64,000 nucleotides of DNA from Gynuella sp050296195 (GTDB lineage: Bacteria; Pseudomonadota; Gammaproteobacteria; Pseudomonadales; Natronospirillaceae). This document shows, piece by piece, positions 54,915 to 63,504 of this stretch. The notes beneath the pieces were generated by a model. It was not told where the DNA came from and did not search any database. It saw nothing but the letters and a program-made list of their open reading frames with translations. How positions within the stretch are numbered: the stretch's first letter is position 1; each line of letters begins with the position of its first letter. The DNA lies in assembly GCF_050296195.1 (NCBI RefSeq), contig NZ_JBNKRB010000034.1; one strand, 5' to 3'. Made by a program: the position numbers and the translations under genes.

Positions 54915-54941
54915 AAAAAAGGCGCATGAAGCGCCTTTTTT
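54915..54941. terminator. Intrinsic terminator between rplI and dnaB
   Basis: A perfect stem, AAAAAAGGCGC paired with GCGCCTTTTTT around ATGAA. Both flanks have runs of A and T, so it can end transcription on either strand. For the minus-strand ribosomal operon it follows rplI directly. Confidence 0.9.
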
Positions 54942-54960
54942 GCTTGGTTCTCTAATGTAC

Positions 54961-55410
54961 TTATTCTTCTGGAATAATGATCAGTTTGAGAACTGAGTGT
55001 ACTTCTGGGTGAAGCTGAATATCAACTTCGTATTCACCAGTAGAACGTAAAGCGCCACCAGGCATTTTGACTTCAGACTTGGAAACCTCAACACCAGCTG
55101 CTGTAACCAGTTCTGCAACGTCGCGAGGACCCACAGAACCAAACAGTTTGCCGCCATCGCCGGCAGGTGCTGCGAAGGTCAGTTCCAGTTCATTGATTTT
55201 GTCAGCGCGACCTTGAGCTTCATCCAGTTTGGATTGAGCAACTTTTTCAAGTTCTGCACGACGTGCTTCAAAATGTTTGATGTTTTCCTCTGTGGCTGGA
55301 ACGGCTTTGCCTTGAGGGATCAAATAGTTTCTAGCGTAGCCGGCTTTAACAGAAACCTGGCTGCCCAGATCGCCTACACGGCCAACTTTTTCTAATAGGA
55401 TTACATCCAT
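54961..55410 (-). CDS. rplI: 50S ribosomal protein L9
   Basis: A 149-residue bL9 protein. The N-terminal rRNA-binding domain (MDVILLEKVGRVGDLGSQVSVKAGYARNYLIPQGKA) is followed by the long central helix (residues 41-74) and the C-terminal domain with LFGSVGPRDVAELV and VDIQLHPEVHSVLKLIII. Last gene of the rpsF-rpsR-DUF2232-rplI operon. Confidence 0.98.
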   Translation of the reverse strand: MDVILLEKVGRVGDLGSQVSVKAGYARNYLIPQGKAVPATEENIKHFEARRAELEKVAQSKLDEAQGRADKINELELTFAAPAGDGGKLFGSVGPRDVAELVTAAGVEVSKSEVKMPGGALRSTGEYEVDIQLHPEVHSVLKLIIIPEE

Positions 55411-55436
55411 CTTTCATAACCTCGTATTTTGACTGC

Positions 55437-56297
55437 CTAGTTGCTGCTTGGGCGAATTCTGGTTCTGAAATCAAACCAGGCATCAGCAATGGCTAGCAAC
55501 AATATGAATGGCAGTGCGTAAAGGGTAAACAGTAACAGTGCAATATAAAACACTGTAAGCCAGACCCCACCTAACTCTTTTTTAGCAACGATCCCGTGAA
55601 TCAGTGCTGTGCCTGAAATCAACAATGGCATTATTGTTGGTTCCAAAGCAAATAGACTCCAAAGTGATATCAGCCCGGCCATTGCTATCAGCGTCAAGAC
55701 CATCCAGGGTTGCAGTCTCAAAGCATGAAACTCAACTCTGAATCCACCCGGATTAAACAGGGCAGATTGCCAGTAACGAGCCAGAATCAGTGACAGAATA
55801 GCCATGTCTACAGAGCCGCCCGCCATTAGCATTGGCAGTGCATTTTTTTCTGTGAGCGTCATGATTAACTGCTCATACAGACCGTTTTGCCCTGACTGCT
55901 GAACGAAATTGACCAGTTCCTGGTTGATGGCTTTGAACGGCTCCTCCAGCGCAAATGCAGCTGTTATAGCCAGAACAATGCCGCAGCCTGACGCAGACAT
56001 CAGCGTCCACGCCCAGGACTGAGTATTTCTGAGCACCAGTGCCAGAATGACGACCACCGGACACATCAGAATAACTGTCACATAGGCAGTAAGGGAGCCG
56101 GTTGAAACGGCGCCAATGACAATGCCTAATATGGCTCCTGATAAAGCCTTTATCCCTTCGGTTTGCCCCTTTCTAAGGGTCACTAATCCTACTATTGCAG
56201 CTGCTAACCAAAAGGTCAGCGGTAATGCTGCACTGATCGCGGAAATCACAAAGGCATTGACCGGCTGTTTCATTGCAAGTTCTGCAAGGAACTTCAT
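55437..56297 (-). CDS. DUF2232-like membrane protein between rpsR and rplI
   Basis: A 286-residue polytopic protein with about eight hydrophobic segments (starting PVNAFVISAISAALPLTFWLAAAIVGLVTL). A gene of this sort is inserted at this place in the ribosomal operon of Pseudomonas and its relatives. It matches the DUF2232 pattern: AYVTVILMCPVVVILALVLR, VNFVQQSGQNGLYEQLIMTL and FHALRLQPWMVL. Function unknown. Gene spacing is 17 bases to rpsR and 26 to rplI. Confidence 0.8.
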   Translation of the reverse strand: MKFLAELAMKQPVNAFVISAISAALPLTFWLAAAIVGLVTLRKGQTEGIKALSGAILGIVIGAVSTGSLTAYVTVILMCPVVVILALVLRNTQSWAWTLMSASGCGIVLAITAAFALEEPFKAINQELVNFVQQSGQNGLYEQLIMTLTEKNALPMLMAGGSVDMAILSLILARYWQSALFNPGGFRVEFHALRLQPWMVLTLIAMAGLISLWSLFALEPTIMPLLISGTALIHGIVAKKELGGVWLTVFYIALLLFTLYALPFILLLAIADAWFDFRTRIRPSSN

Positions 56298-56314
56298 GTC
56301 AATGCTCCCAATGA

Positions 56315-56542
56315 TTATTCGTGGCTGTCAGTGTAGGGTAACAGGGCGATATAACGGGCGCGTTTGATCGCAGTTGCAAGCTGACGCTGGTAGCGTGCTC
56401 TGGTGCCGGTAATACGGCTTGGTACGATCTTGCCGGTTTCTGTAATGTAGCCCTTCAGAGTTTCCAGATCTTTGTAATCGATCTCGCTGACACCTTCAGC
56501 AGTGAAGCGACAGTATTTACGGCGACGAAAAAAACGTGACAT
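56315..56542 (-). CDS. rpsR: 30S ribosomal protein S18
   Basis: A 75-residue bS18 protein, aligned to E. coli along its length: SRFFRRRKYCRFTAEGVSEI, KGYITETGKIVPSRITGTRA, and RARYIALLPYTDSHE. The start is set at the ATG at 56542, nine bases after GGAGG; the upstream TTG at 56548 is too close to the ribosome site. Confidence 0.98.
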   Translation of the reverse strand: MSRFFRRRKYCRFTAEGVSEIDYKDLETLKGYITETGKIVPSRITGTRARYQRQLATAIKRARYIALLPYTDSHE

Positions 56543-56562
56543 ATTCAATATCCTCCCAATGA

Positions 56563-57021
56563 TTATTCAGCTTTGGTTTCAGCTTCGTCTTCAGAATCAT
56601 CGGCATCTTCAGCTGAATCATCATCTTTAACGTCGCTCGCATCGTCGTCACTGTTTTCTGCTTCAGTTTCAGTTGGACGTTCTTTGCGGCGGCTGTCCTT
56701 GCTGCTTTCTTTCATCATCGGAGATTGTTCTGTTATCGCTTCTTTACGACGGATAACCAGGCTACGAATGATGGCATCGTTAAAACGGAAAGTACTTTTC
56801 AGTTCTTCGATTGTTTCTTCGTCGCATTCAATGTTCATCAGCAGATAGTGAGCTTTGTGAACTTTTTGAATGGAATAGGCAAGCTGGCGACGACCCCAGT
56901 CTTCGTTACGGTGAACTTTGCCACCTTTGTCTGTAACGATACCGGTGTAGCGTTCCACCATTGCTGGGACCTGTTCTGATTGATCAGGGTGCACCAGCAG
57001 TACGACTTCGTAATGACGCAT
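56563..57021 (-). CDS. rpsF: 30S ribosomal protein S6 with acidic tail
   Basis: A 152-residue bS6 protein. The first 100 residues are the standard ribosomal domain: MRHYEVVLLVHPDQSEQVPAMVERY, GGKVHRNEDWGRRQLAYSIQK and FRFNDAIIRSLVIRRKEAIT. The last 40 residues are a highly acidic tail rich in Asp, Glu and Ser (for instance ENSDDDASDVKDDDSAEDAD). E. coli S6 is modified at its tail by RimK with glutamates; here the tail is longer and encoded. First gene of the operon, with GAGGAGC as ribosome site. Confidence 0.97.
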   Translation of the reverse strand: MRHYEVVLLVHPDQSEQVPAMVERYTGIVTDKGGKVHRNEDWGRRQLAYSIQKVHKAHYLLMNIECDEETIEELKSTFRFNDAIIRSLVIRRKEAITEQSPMMKESSKDSRRKERPTETEAENSDDDASDVKDDDSAEDADDSEDEAETKAE

Positions 57022-57164
57022 AAATGCTCCTCATGGGTTCTAGCCTTCTGAGCTAATGTTATTGGTTAACCAGTAAGGCAAGGAGTGATCGGATTGTAGT
57101 TCCCGGTCCAGCTCTTGAGCCGGATTTAAGGGAGCGCGGATGCTACAGTAAACCTGGAGTAATT

Positions 57165-59111
57165 TCAATGCAGATCCAGCAACTGTTCTTGCTCCAATAT
57201 CAGTGGTGGCATTGGGCACCCAAATACGATGGCGATGGTACGGAGGTAGTCGTATTCGCTGACATTCACCTGCAGGTCGGAAAGTATGATATCGCTGCAG
57301 GACTGTATGACCGTTCTCTTCAGAATAAAACTAAGGGCATTTAGTTCGTTTATGGCTGGTTGCAGCCGGGTCAGTGGGATAGCGCTTCGACTCAATAACC
57401 AACGATCAGTGAAGCCCATGCTGGCCATTGCCTGTTTATAGGTATGGCTGGCTTTTTGTAAATCAGTATTGAGATAAACCAGAGATGACAGCAGCAATTG
57501 TAATTCTTCACCAAGATTTTTGAGTGAATGATGTTTAATCCGGTCCCGTGTTTTATGAACCGGATTCAGGTGGTAATCCAACAGCGACAAGACTATCCAC
57601 TCCATCAGCACAATCTGCTGATCCCATTCGCACAGCTGTTGTATGCGTTGCAGAAATTTCAGGATATCTTCTTCAGTATGTTTGTTGAGAGCCGGGATAC
57701 AGAGTTCCAGACATGGAAGACGCAGGGCCGGCGCAGCCTGGCGTTGCCATTTCCACAGTTGTGTCAGAGTTTCAGCGCCCTTGGGATCGTCAGTTGCAAT
57801 GAACTGGAATATCTCTTTTTGTTGGGTGTTTTCTTTTAGTATGAGTCCATAGCAAAATGCCCTGGCGCCAACAGATGTGTCCAGTAGTGTCCTGACATAA
57901 GCGGGGATCTGTTTATAAAGTTTATGGGCATATTCCACATGTGCGGGACTGGTCTGTCCGACTGTCTGTTGTATTTGCAGGCCTGTTGCTGCTGCAGCCA
58001 TTCCTCCAATCAGGGTTGTCTCTGGTGCCTGTTTTTTTCGGGGGGCATTTTCCAGATTTCTGTTTTCGATATTGCGTTGTCTGACCATGAAGTTGGGGGC
58101 TACTCGTTTTATCCTTTCCGGTAGCGGCGGATGAGTGGCTAGCAGGTGACTGAAATGTGTGATGTTAACGGCTTCGCCAAAGCAGAAATGACTCATATCT
58201 TCTGCATGTCGGTGCCGTAACTGTGATCCTTCGTTCTGTTTCTGGATCTTATACAGTGCTCCAGCGACGGCTTCCGGATTGCGTGTGAATTGGACCGATG
58301 AAGCGTCTGCCAGGAATTCGCGTTGTCGGGATACTGCCGCCCGGATCAGGCGACCAAAAAAAACACCGATAGCACCGATGGCCATTAACGCAAATCCTGC
58401 CAATAATATAGGTATGGCACCTCTGTCATTACGCGAGCGGCGATAACTATGTCTACCCCAGCCGCCTATGTCTGCGATAAAGCGACCAAACTGACCGATC
58501 ATGACAATACCCGCCAGCATCGACATTAGGCGGATATTGAGCCGCATGTCGCCATTGAGTATATGACTGAACTCGTGTCCGACCACTCCCTGTATTTGTT
58601 CTCGGTTCAGGTGTGTCAGCATGCCACGAGTGACGACCATCACCGCTTGATTGGTCTGGTAGCCAGCAACAAATGCATTAATTCCGGTTTCCCGGTCCAT
58701 AATATACAGTTTGGGTGCTGGTACTCCCGAGGCTATAGACATTTCCGCAACAACGTTGCGAAACTGTGTCGCCTGAAGGTCATTGATAAATTCTTCAAGC
58801 GGTCTGGCGTCAGCCATTCTGGCGACCGCTTCGCCACCTTTGGCAAGGTTAAGCCACTGTAATAACGATCCGGACAGCAGAATCAATAATGTGACTCCGG
58901 CAGTAAACCAGGCGTTAGGGTTGTTCAGCCAGTGCTGGAGCCCGGCTGGAATAGAAAAGTGTTTGTAAGCGGTATAGTTCTGCCAAGACAACCATATCGC
59001 GAAAGCAACAGCATTCACGGCTATGACGATCAGCAGTGTGGCCAGGGAGAAGAACAGGATTAGCTTCCAGGTATTGCGCCGGGCACGATCCTGATGCTCA
59101 AAAAAATCCAT
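57165..59111 (-). CDS. M48 family metallopeptidase, HtpX-like with large C-terminal region
   Basis: A 648-residue membrane-bound zinc protease. Two N-terminal spans (residues 18-42 and 68-90) precede the catalytic VVGHEFSHILNGDMRLNIRL (HEXXH at residues 179-183), a third and fourth span (about 197-213 and 237-257) and the second zinc-ligand region REFLADASSVQFTRNPEAVAGAL. Residues from about 370 to 648 have no recognisable domain and are largely helical. It is 18 bases from lemA on the same strand, the common LemA/M48 pairing. It may act in membrane-protein quality control. Confidence 0.9.
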   Translation of the reverse strand: MDFFEHQDRARRNTWKLILFFSLATLLIVIAVNAVAFAIWLSWQNYTAYKHFSIPAGLQHWLNNPNAWFTAGVTLLILLSGSLLQWLNLAKGGEAVARMADARPLEEFINDLQATQFRNVVAEMSIASGVPAPKLYIMDRETGINAFVAGYQTNQAVMVVTRGMLTHLNREQIQGVVGHEFSHILNGDMRLNIRLMSMLAGIVMIGQFGRFIADIGGWGRHSYRRSRNDRGAIPILLAGFALMAIGAIGVFFGRLIRAAVSRQREFLADASSVQFTRNPEAVAGALYKIQKQNEGSQLRHRHAEDMSHFCFGEAVNITHFSHLLATHPPLPERIKRVAPNFMVRQRNIENRNLENAPRKKQAPETTLIGGMAAAATGLQIQQTVGQTSPAHVEYAHKLYKQIPAYVRTLLDTSVGARAFCYGLILKENTQQKEIFQFIATDDPKGAETLTQLWKWQRQAAPALRLPCLELCIPALNKHTEEDILKFLQRIQQLCEWDQQIVLMEWIVLSLLDYHLNPVHKTRDRIKHHSLKNLGEELQLLLSSLVYLNTDLQKASHTYKQAMASMGFTDRWLLSRSAIPLTRLQPAINELNALSFILKRTVIQSCSDIILSDLQVNVSEYDYLRTIAIVFGCPMPPLILEQEQLLDLH

Positions 59112-59129
59112 CTTTTGTCACTCTGTCCG

Positions 59130-59732
59130 TCAGGAAAAGGATATTTTGGGCGCTTCTTTGGTTTTGGGGTCTTCTATTTCAAACAACTGGGCATCTTTAA
59201 AGTTGAATATGGATGCCAGAATATTGTTTGGAAATGACTCTTTGTAGGTCTGGAATGTCATGACTGAATCATTGAAGGCCTGGCGGGCAAATGCGACCTT
59301 GTTTTCAGTACTTTGCAGGGTTTCCATCAATTCCATCATGGTTTGATTGGCTTTGAGGTCTGGATAGTTTTCCTGCAGGGCAAAGAAGTTGGCCAGAGCA
59401 CCATTCAACGCACCTTCGGCGACGCCGAGTTGCTTGATTGCCGATGCATCAGCAGGATCAGAAGATGCTTTTTTCTGAGCCCGCAAAGCCACGTTTCTGG
59501 CTTCCACGACTGCTTCCAGGGTTTCCCGTTCATGTTTGAGATATCCCTTGGCTGTTTCGACCATGTTGGGGATCAGGTCATGGCGATACTGCAGTTGCAC
59601 GTCTATTTGCGAAAAAGCATTTTTAAAGCGGTTTTTCAGGTTGATCAGCCGATTATAGATGCTGACACCATATAGTATGACAATCGCTGGAATACCCCAG
59701 GTGATAGCAGTTCCAATCCATTCTGTTGACAT
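59130..59732 (-). CDS. LemA family protein
   Basis: A 200-residue LemA protein with a single N-terminal membrane span (TAITWGIPAIVILYGVSIYN) and the coiled helical body. Conserved LINLKNRFKNAFSQIDVQLQYRHDLIPNMVETAKGYLKHERETLEAV and ENYPDLKANQTMMELMETLQSTENKVAFARQAFNDSVMTFQTY are the family hallmark. LemA genes often sit with M48 proteases; the function is unclear. Confidence 0.95.
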   Translation of the reverse strand: MSTEWIGTAITWGIPAIVILYGVSIYNRLINLKNRFKNAFSQIDVQLQYRHDLIPNMVETAKGYLKHERETLEAVVEARNVALRAQKKASSDPADASAIKQLGVAEGALNGALANFFALQENYPDLKANQTMMELMETLQSTENKVAFARQAFNDSVMTFQTYKESFPNNILASIFNFKDAQLFEIEDPKTKEAPKISFS

Positions 59733-59760
59733 TTTTTCTCTCCTGAAAAGTGTTTGTGTC

Positions 59761-60096
59761 TAGGGCCTGTATACACTCATTTCGTCGAACCTGTTATTGG
59801 CTAAAAAGACTGCAATTAAGTGATGCGGCATTCCGACGGTTAACGTGAAGTTTAGTCATTCTAAGCGCACGTTGACCAACGCAAAGTGCGGCCTTTTTAG
59901 TCATAACCCTTCGGGCTGAGGCCCATGTCACTCAACTCGGCGTTGCTCGTCGCTCATTTAGGCCCGCTACTAAAACGTCAGGAACGTGTTAGCGTGTAAC
60001 CCCGAAAGGGTAAAGCTCATAACATCGCTCTTCGCGCCTGGATTTGAGTGAAACTGGCTCTCAGCAGGCCGATGAAATGAGCGCGGACAGGCCCTA
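59761..60096. mobile_element. MITE-like inverted-repeat element, 336 bp
   Basis: The ends are inverted repeats: TAGGGCCTGTATACACTCATTTCG at the left and its partner CGATGAAATGAGCGCGGACAGG with CCCTA at the right (60070-60096), 22 of 27 positions matching. No ORF with a transposase is inside. Several internal stems are visible (about 59900-59915 with CCCTTCGGG; 59968-60000). The right end supplies the rlmB stop codon. It is probably a non-autonomous transposable element. Confidence 0.6.
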
Positions 60097-60855
60097 GCTA
60101 ACCGGTCGTTGGCGCACAATCTCATACAAACAGACGCCGGTCGCAACGGAAACGTTTAAACTGCTGACTTGGCCAAGCATTGGGATGTTGATCAGTTCAT
60201 CGCAGGTTTCTCTGGTAAGCCGACGCATACCACTGCCTTCTGCGCCCATCACCAATGCTAGCGGACCTTTGAATTGTGCCTGGTGAAGACTGTGGTCAGC
60301 CTCGCCGGCAGTGCCTACGATCCATACTCCTTTGTCCTGTAGTGATCTCATAGTCCTTGCCAGATTGGTTACCTGGATAAAGGGAATGGTTTCGGCGGCA
60401 CCAGATGCTATTTTAACTGCGGTAGCTGTGAGTGTTGCTGACTTGTCTTTGGGAACTATGAGCGCGCTGACACCAGTAGCATCAGCAGTTCGCAGACAGG
60501 CACCAATATTGTGTGGATCTGTTACACCGTCCAGAATCAGAAATATCGGATCAGGTGTCTGCTCAAGTAATGGCCACAGATCGTGTTCGCTGAGAGTTTC
60601 CAACGGTGTGGTCTGTGCCAGTATGCCCTGATGTGAAACCTCATCCAGTTGGTGTTTTCTGATAAGGCGTTCAAATGCCTGGCGTTCAAGAAACTTGACT
60701 TTAATCTGTCCGTTTTTGCACAGGTCGATAATTCTCTGAACCCGCTTGTCTTTGCGGTCACGGTTAACCAAGACTTCCTGCAAACGTTTGCTTTTGTTTT
60801 CTACCAGTGAGGCAACGGCGTGAATGCCATAAGCGATGTTGTTTTCTTCTGTCAT
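60094..60855 (-). CDS. rlmB: 23S rRNA 2'-O-methyltransferase RlmB
   Basis: A 253-residue SPOUT-class methyltransferase (Gm2251). It has the N-terminal substrate-binding domain (IAYGIHAVASLVENKSKRLQEVLVN) and the SpoU catalytic motifs ILDGVTDPHNIGACLRTADATGV, PLALVMGAEGSGMRRLTRETCD and INIPMLGQVSSLNVSVATGVCLYEIVRQR. It starts with the last base of rnr (TAATG), the common rnr-rlmB order. Its TAG stop is made by the end of the inverted-repeat element. Confidence 0.96.
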   Translation of the reverse strand: MTEENNIAYGIHAVASLVENKSKRLQEVLVNRDRKDKRVQRIIDLCKNGQIKVKFLERQAFERLIRKHQLDEVSHQGILAQTTPLETLSEHDLWPLLEQTPDPIFLILDGVTDPHNIGACLRTADATGVSALIVPKDKSATLTATAVKIASGAAETIPFIQVTNLARTMRSLQDKGVWIVGTAGEADHSLHQAQFKGPLALVMGAEGSGMRRLTRETCDELINIPMLGQVSSLNVSVATGVCLYEIVRQRPVS

Positions 60856-63329
60856 TACCTGTTTGTCTTCTTACGTTTGCTGTGTGAGTGTGCTTTACCG
60901 AAATCTGCCTTAGGGGTACGTTTGGGGGCTTTTCCGCTCTTGCTCTTACTTTTATGCTTGGAAGTTTTGTTGGCAGGCCTTTTTCCCGATTCTTTGGCTG
61001 TTTTGGAAGCTGATTTTCTGCTGGCAGCTGTTCTGCGGGCAGTTTTTATCTGGTTTTCCAGTTCAAAATCGATTTTACGTTCATCCAGGTTGACTCTGGC
61101 GACCCGGACGCTGACCTTATCTCCAAGACTGTAAACAGTACGGGTACGCTCGCCGACCAGACGATGTCCGGCAGGGTCAAATACATAATAGTCTGAGTTC
61201 AGCGAAGTTACGTGGATCAGGCCTTCGACAAAAATATCGTCCAGTTGTACAAACAGCCCAAAGGCGACGACACTGGCCACTGTGCCAGTGAATACGTCAC
61301 CAATGTGATCTTCGATGTATTCGCATTTTAACCAGGCAATGACATCCCAGGTGGCTTCATCGGCACGTCGCTCGGTCATAGAGCAATGTTCCCCATACAT
61401 CAACATTTTTGCCAGATCGTATGGGTAACTGATTGTCGCATCTATTTTGGGGGTATCTTTCACTCGTTTCACTAGGGCGGTTCGACGACCACTGTGAATG
61501 ACGCCGCGAATTGCCCGGTGAACCAGCAGGTCAGGATAGCGTCTGATGGGGCTGGTGAAGTGGGTGTATGCGTCATAGCCCAGGCCAAAATGCCCTTCAT
61601 TCTGCGGTTGATAGACTGCCTGACTGAGTGAACGCAGTAACACCGTTTGAATCAGATCAAAATCATCTCTGTCTTTTATCTGTAGTAGCAGTTTCTGGTA
61701 ATCGGCAGGAGAAGGTTTTAATCCACCACCGATTTCCAGGCCCAACTCCCCGAGATAAGAGCGCAGATTTTCCAGTTTTTCAAAACTCGGTCCGGCGTGG
61801 ACGCGATACAGTGCCGGGATCTCCAGTTTATCTAGAAAATCTGCCGTACAGGTGTTAGCGGCCAGCATGCATTCTTCGATCAGTTTGTGTGCGTCATTGC
61901 GCTCTACTGGCACAATGCGATCAATTTTCTGATTGTCGTTGAAGACGATTCGGGTCTCCTGGGTTTCAAAATCGATTGCGCCTCGCTTGTTTCTAAGTTT
62001 GCGCAATACCTTGTAGAGTTCATGCAGGGTTTCGAGGCATGGCAGTACATGAGAAAATTGCTGCCGAAGCGCATCTGCTTTTTCCAGATCTGGATTCATC
62101 AGCATGGTTGCCACCTGGTTGTAGGTCAGGCGTGCATGCGAATGTATCAGTGCCTCGTAAAATTTATACTCTTTCATAGTGCCACGTGGGCCAAATGTCA
62201 TTTCGCAGCAAATAGCCAGACGATCTACATGTGGATTCAGGGAGCACAATCCGTTGGACAGTACTTCCGGTAGCATGGGAACTACTCGCTCGGGAAAGTA
62301 AACCGATGTTCCACGATTGAAAGCCTCATGATCCAGAGCTGAGTCGGGTTTAACGTAATGGGATACATCTGCAATGGCGACAAACAGTTTCCAGCCCCCT
62401 TCACGGGTTCGGCGGGCATATACGGCGTCATCAAAGTCGCGAGCATCTTCGCCGTCAATGGTGACCAGCGGATACTTGCTTAAATCCACCCGGCCTTGTT
62501 TGTCTTTGGGCGAAACGTCGCTTTTAAACAACCGGGCCTGCTGTTCAACTTCTTCTGGCCAGCTATGGGGAATGGCAAATGTCTGTAGGGCAATGTCGAT
62601 TTCCATGCCGGGGTCCAGATGTTTTCCCATCACTTCCACGACTTTACCGATAGGTTGATGCCTGAATCGGGGTTGTTCAACAATTTCAATCAGGACAATG
62701 TCGCCATCTGTGGCACCAGCAGATGTTCCGGGTTTGATCAAAATATCATGATGAATTTTGCGATTTTCCGGGCAACCGAAGCCAATTCCTGATTGTTCAT
62801 GATAACGGCAGACAAGTTGAAGAGTGTTGCGCTCCAGCACATCCACAATTTTGCCTTCCATTCGACCCCGAAAGTCCCGCTCGGTTTCCCGGACCAGCAC
62901 CACATCGCCATCAAACACACAGCTCATTTGATTGCTGTTCAAATAGATATCCTTGCGGCCATCTTCAGCAATCAGAAATCCATAGCCGTCCTGGTGGCCT
63001 TGAACCCTGCCTTTAGCCAGGTTCATTTTGTTGATCAGACCAAAAGCGCCATTACGAGAGCAGCGTATCTGCCCGTCCCTTACCATAGCGATCAAGCGAC
63101 GGCGCAGAGCCTCAATTTGATTGTCGGTGGTCAGGCTGAGTGCCTGGCATATTTCGGGGTGGGAAGCAGGGCCATTTCGTTCCTGCAGATGAGTCAGGAT
63201 GTACTCTCTACTGGGGATGGGGTCTGCATAATTTTCTGCTTCGCGACGGGCGTGGGGGTCTTTAATGGCGCGATCTTTTTTCTGGCGGCTGATAGTAGCT
63301 GTCCTTTTATATGAATAATTTATTGGCAT
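60855..63329 (-). CDS. rnr: Ribonuclease R
   Basis: An 824-residue 3'-5' exoribonuclease. An N-terminal helix-turn-helix region is followed by cold-shock domains, then the RNB catalytic domain with LVTIDGEDARDFDDAVYARR (the metal-binding Asp cluster), NRGTSVYFPERVVPMLPEVLSNGLCSLNP and YAHFTSPIRRYPDLLVHRAI-like DAYTHFTSPIRRYPDL. An S1 domain (GDVFTGTVASVVAFGLFVQLD) and a Lys/Arg/Ser-rich basic tail follow. It is full-length, and rlmB follows with a 1-base overlap. Confidence 0.97.
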   Translation of the reverse strand: MPINYSYKRTATISRQKKDRAIKDPHARREAENYADPIPSREYILTHLQERNGPASHPEICQALSLTTDNQIEALRRRLIAMVRDGQIRCSRNGAFGLINKMNLAKGRVQGHQDGYGFLIAEDGRKDIYLNSNQMSCVFDGDVVLVRETERDFRGRMEGKIVDVLERNTLQLVCRYHEQSGIGFGCPENRKIHHDILIKPGTSAGATDGDIVLIEIVEQPRFRHQPIGKVVEVMGKHLDPGMEIDIALQTFAIPHSWPEEVEQQARLFKSDVSPKDKQGRVDLSKYPLVTIDGEDARDFDDAVYARRTREGGWKLFVAIADVSHYVKPDSALDHEAFNRGTSVYFPERVVPMLPEVLSNGLCSLNPHVDRLAICCEMTFGPRGTMKEYKFYEALIHSHARLTYNQVATMLMNPDLEKADALRQQFSHVLPCLETLHELYKVLRKLRNKRGAIDFETQETRIVFNDNQKIDRIVPVERNDAHKLIEECMLAANTCTADFLDKLEIPALYRVHAGPSFEKLENLRSYLGELGLEIGGGLKPSPADYQKLLLQIKDRDDFDLIQTVLLRSLSQAVYQPQNEGHFGLGYDAYTHFTSPIRRYPDLLVHRAIRGVIHSGRRTALVKRVKDTPKIDATISYPYDLAKMLMYGEHCSMTERRADEATWDVIAWLKCEYIEDHIGDVFTGTVASVVAFGLFVQLDDIFVEGLIHVTSLNSDYYVFDPAGHRLVGERTRTVYSLGDKVSVRVARVNLDERKIDFELENQIKTARRTAASRKSASKTAKESGKRPANKTSKHKSKSKSGKAPKRTPKADFGKAHSHSKRKKTNR

Positions 63330-63473
63330 GGTAGCTAAAAGGTGATTGAGATAGAAGAGAATACTCGCCGCAGCTGGTAAACGTAGTTTGTTTTGTCACT
63401 CTGGTTGGAGTGGGGTGAGTTGGTCTGAGCAGCTTTTGGGATCGTACTGGATGGAACAGCAAAACAGGATGGT

Positions 63474-63496
63474 GCGGCTCTTATTGGAAGAGCCGC
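63474..63496. terminator. Hairpin after purA
   Basis: A 9-bp perfect stem, GCGGCTCTT paired with AAGAGCCGC around ATTGG, nine bases after the purA stop on the minus strand. No strong T-run follows on that strand. Confidence 0.6.
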
Positions 63497-63504
63497 AATC
63501 AGGA

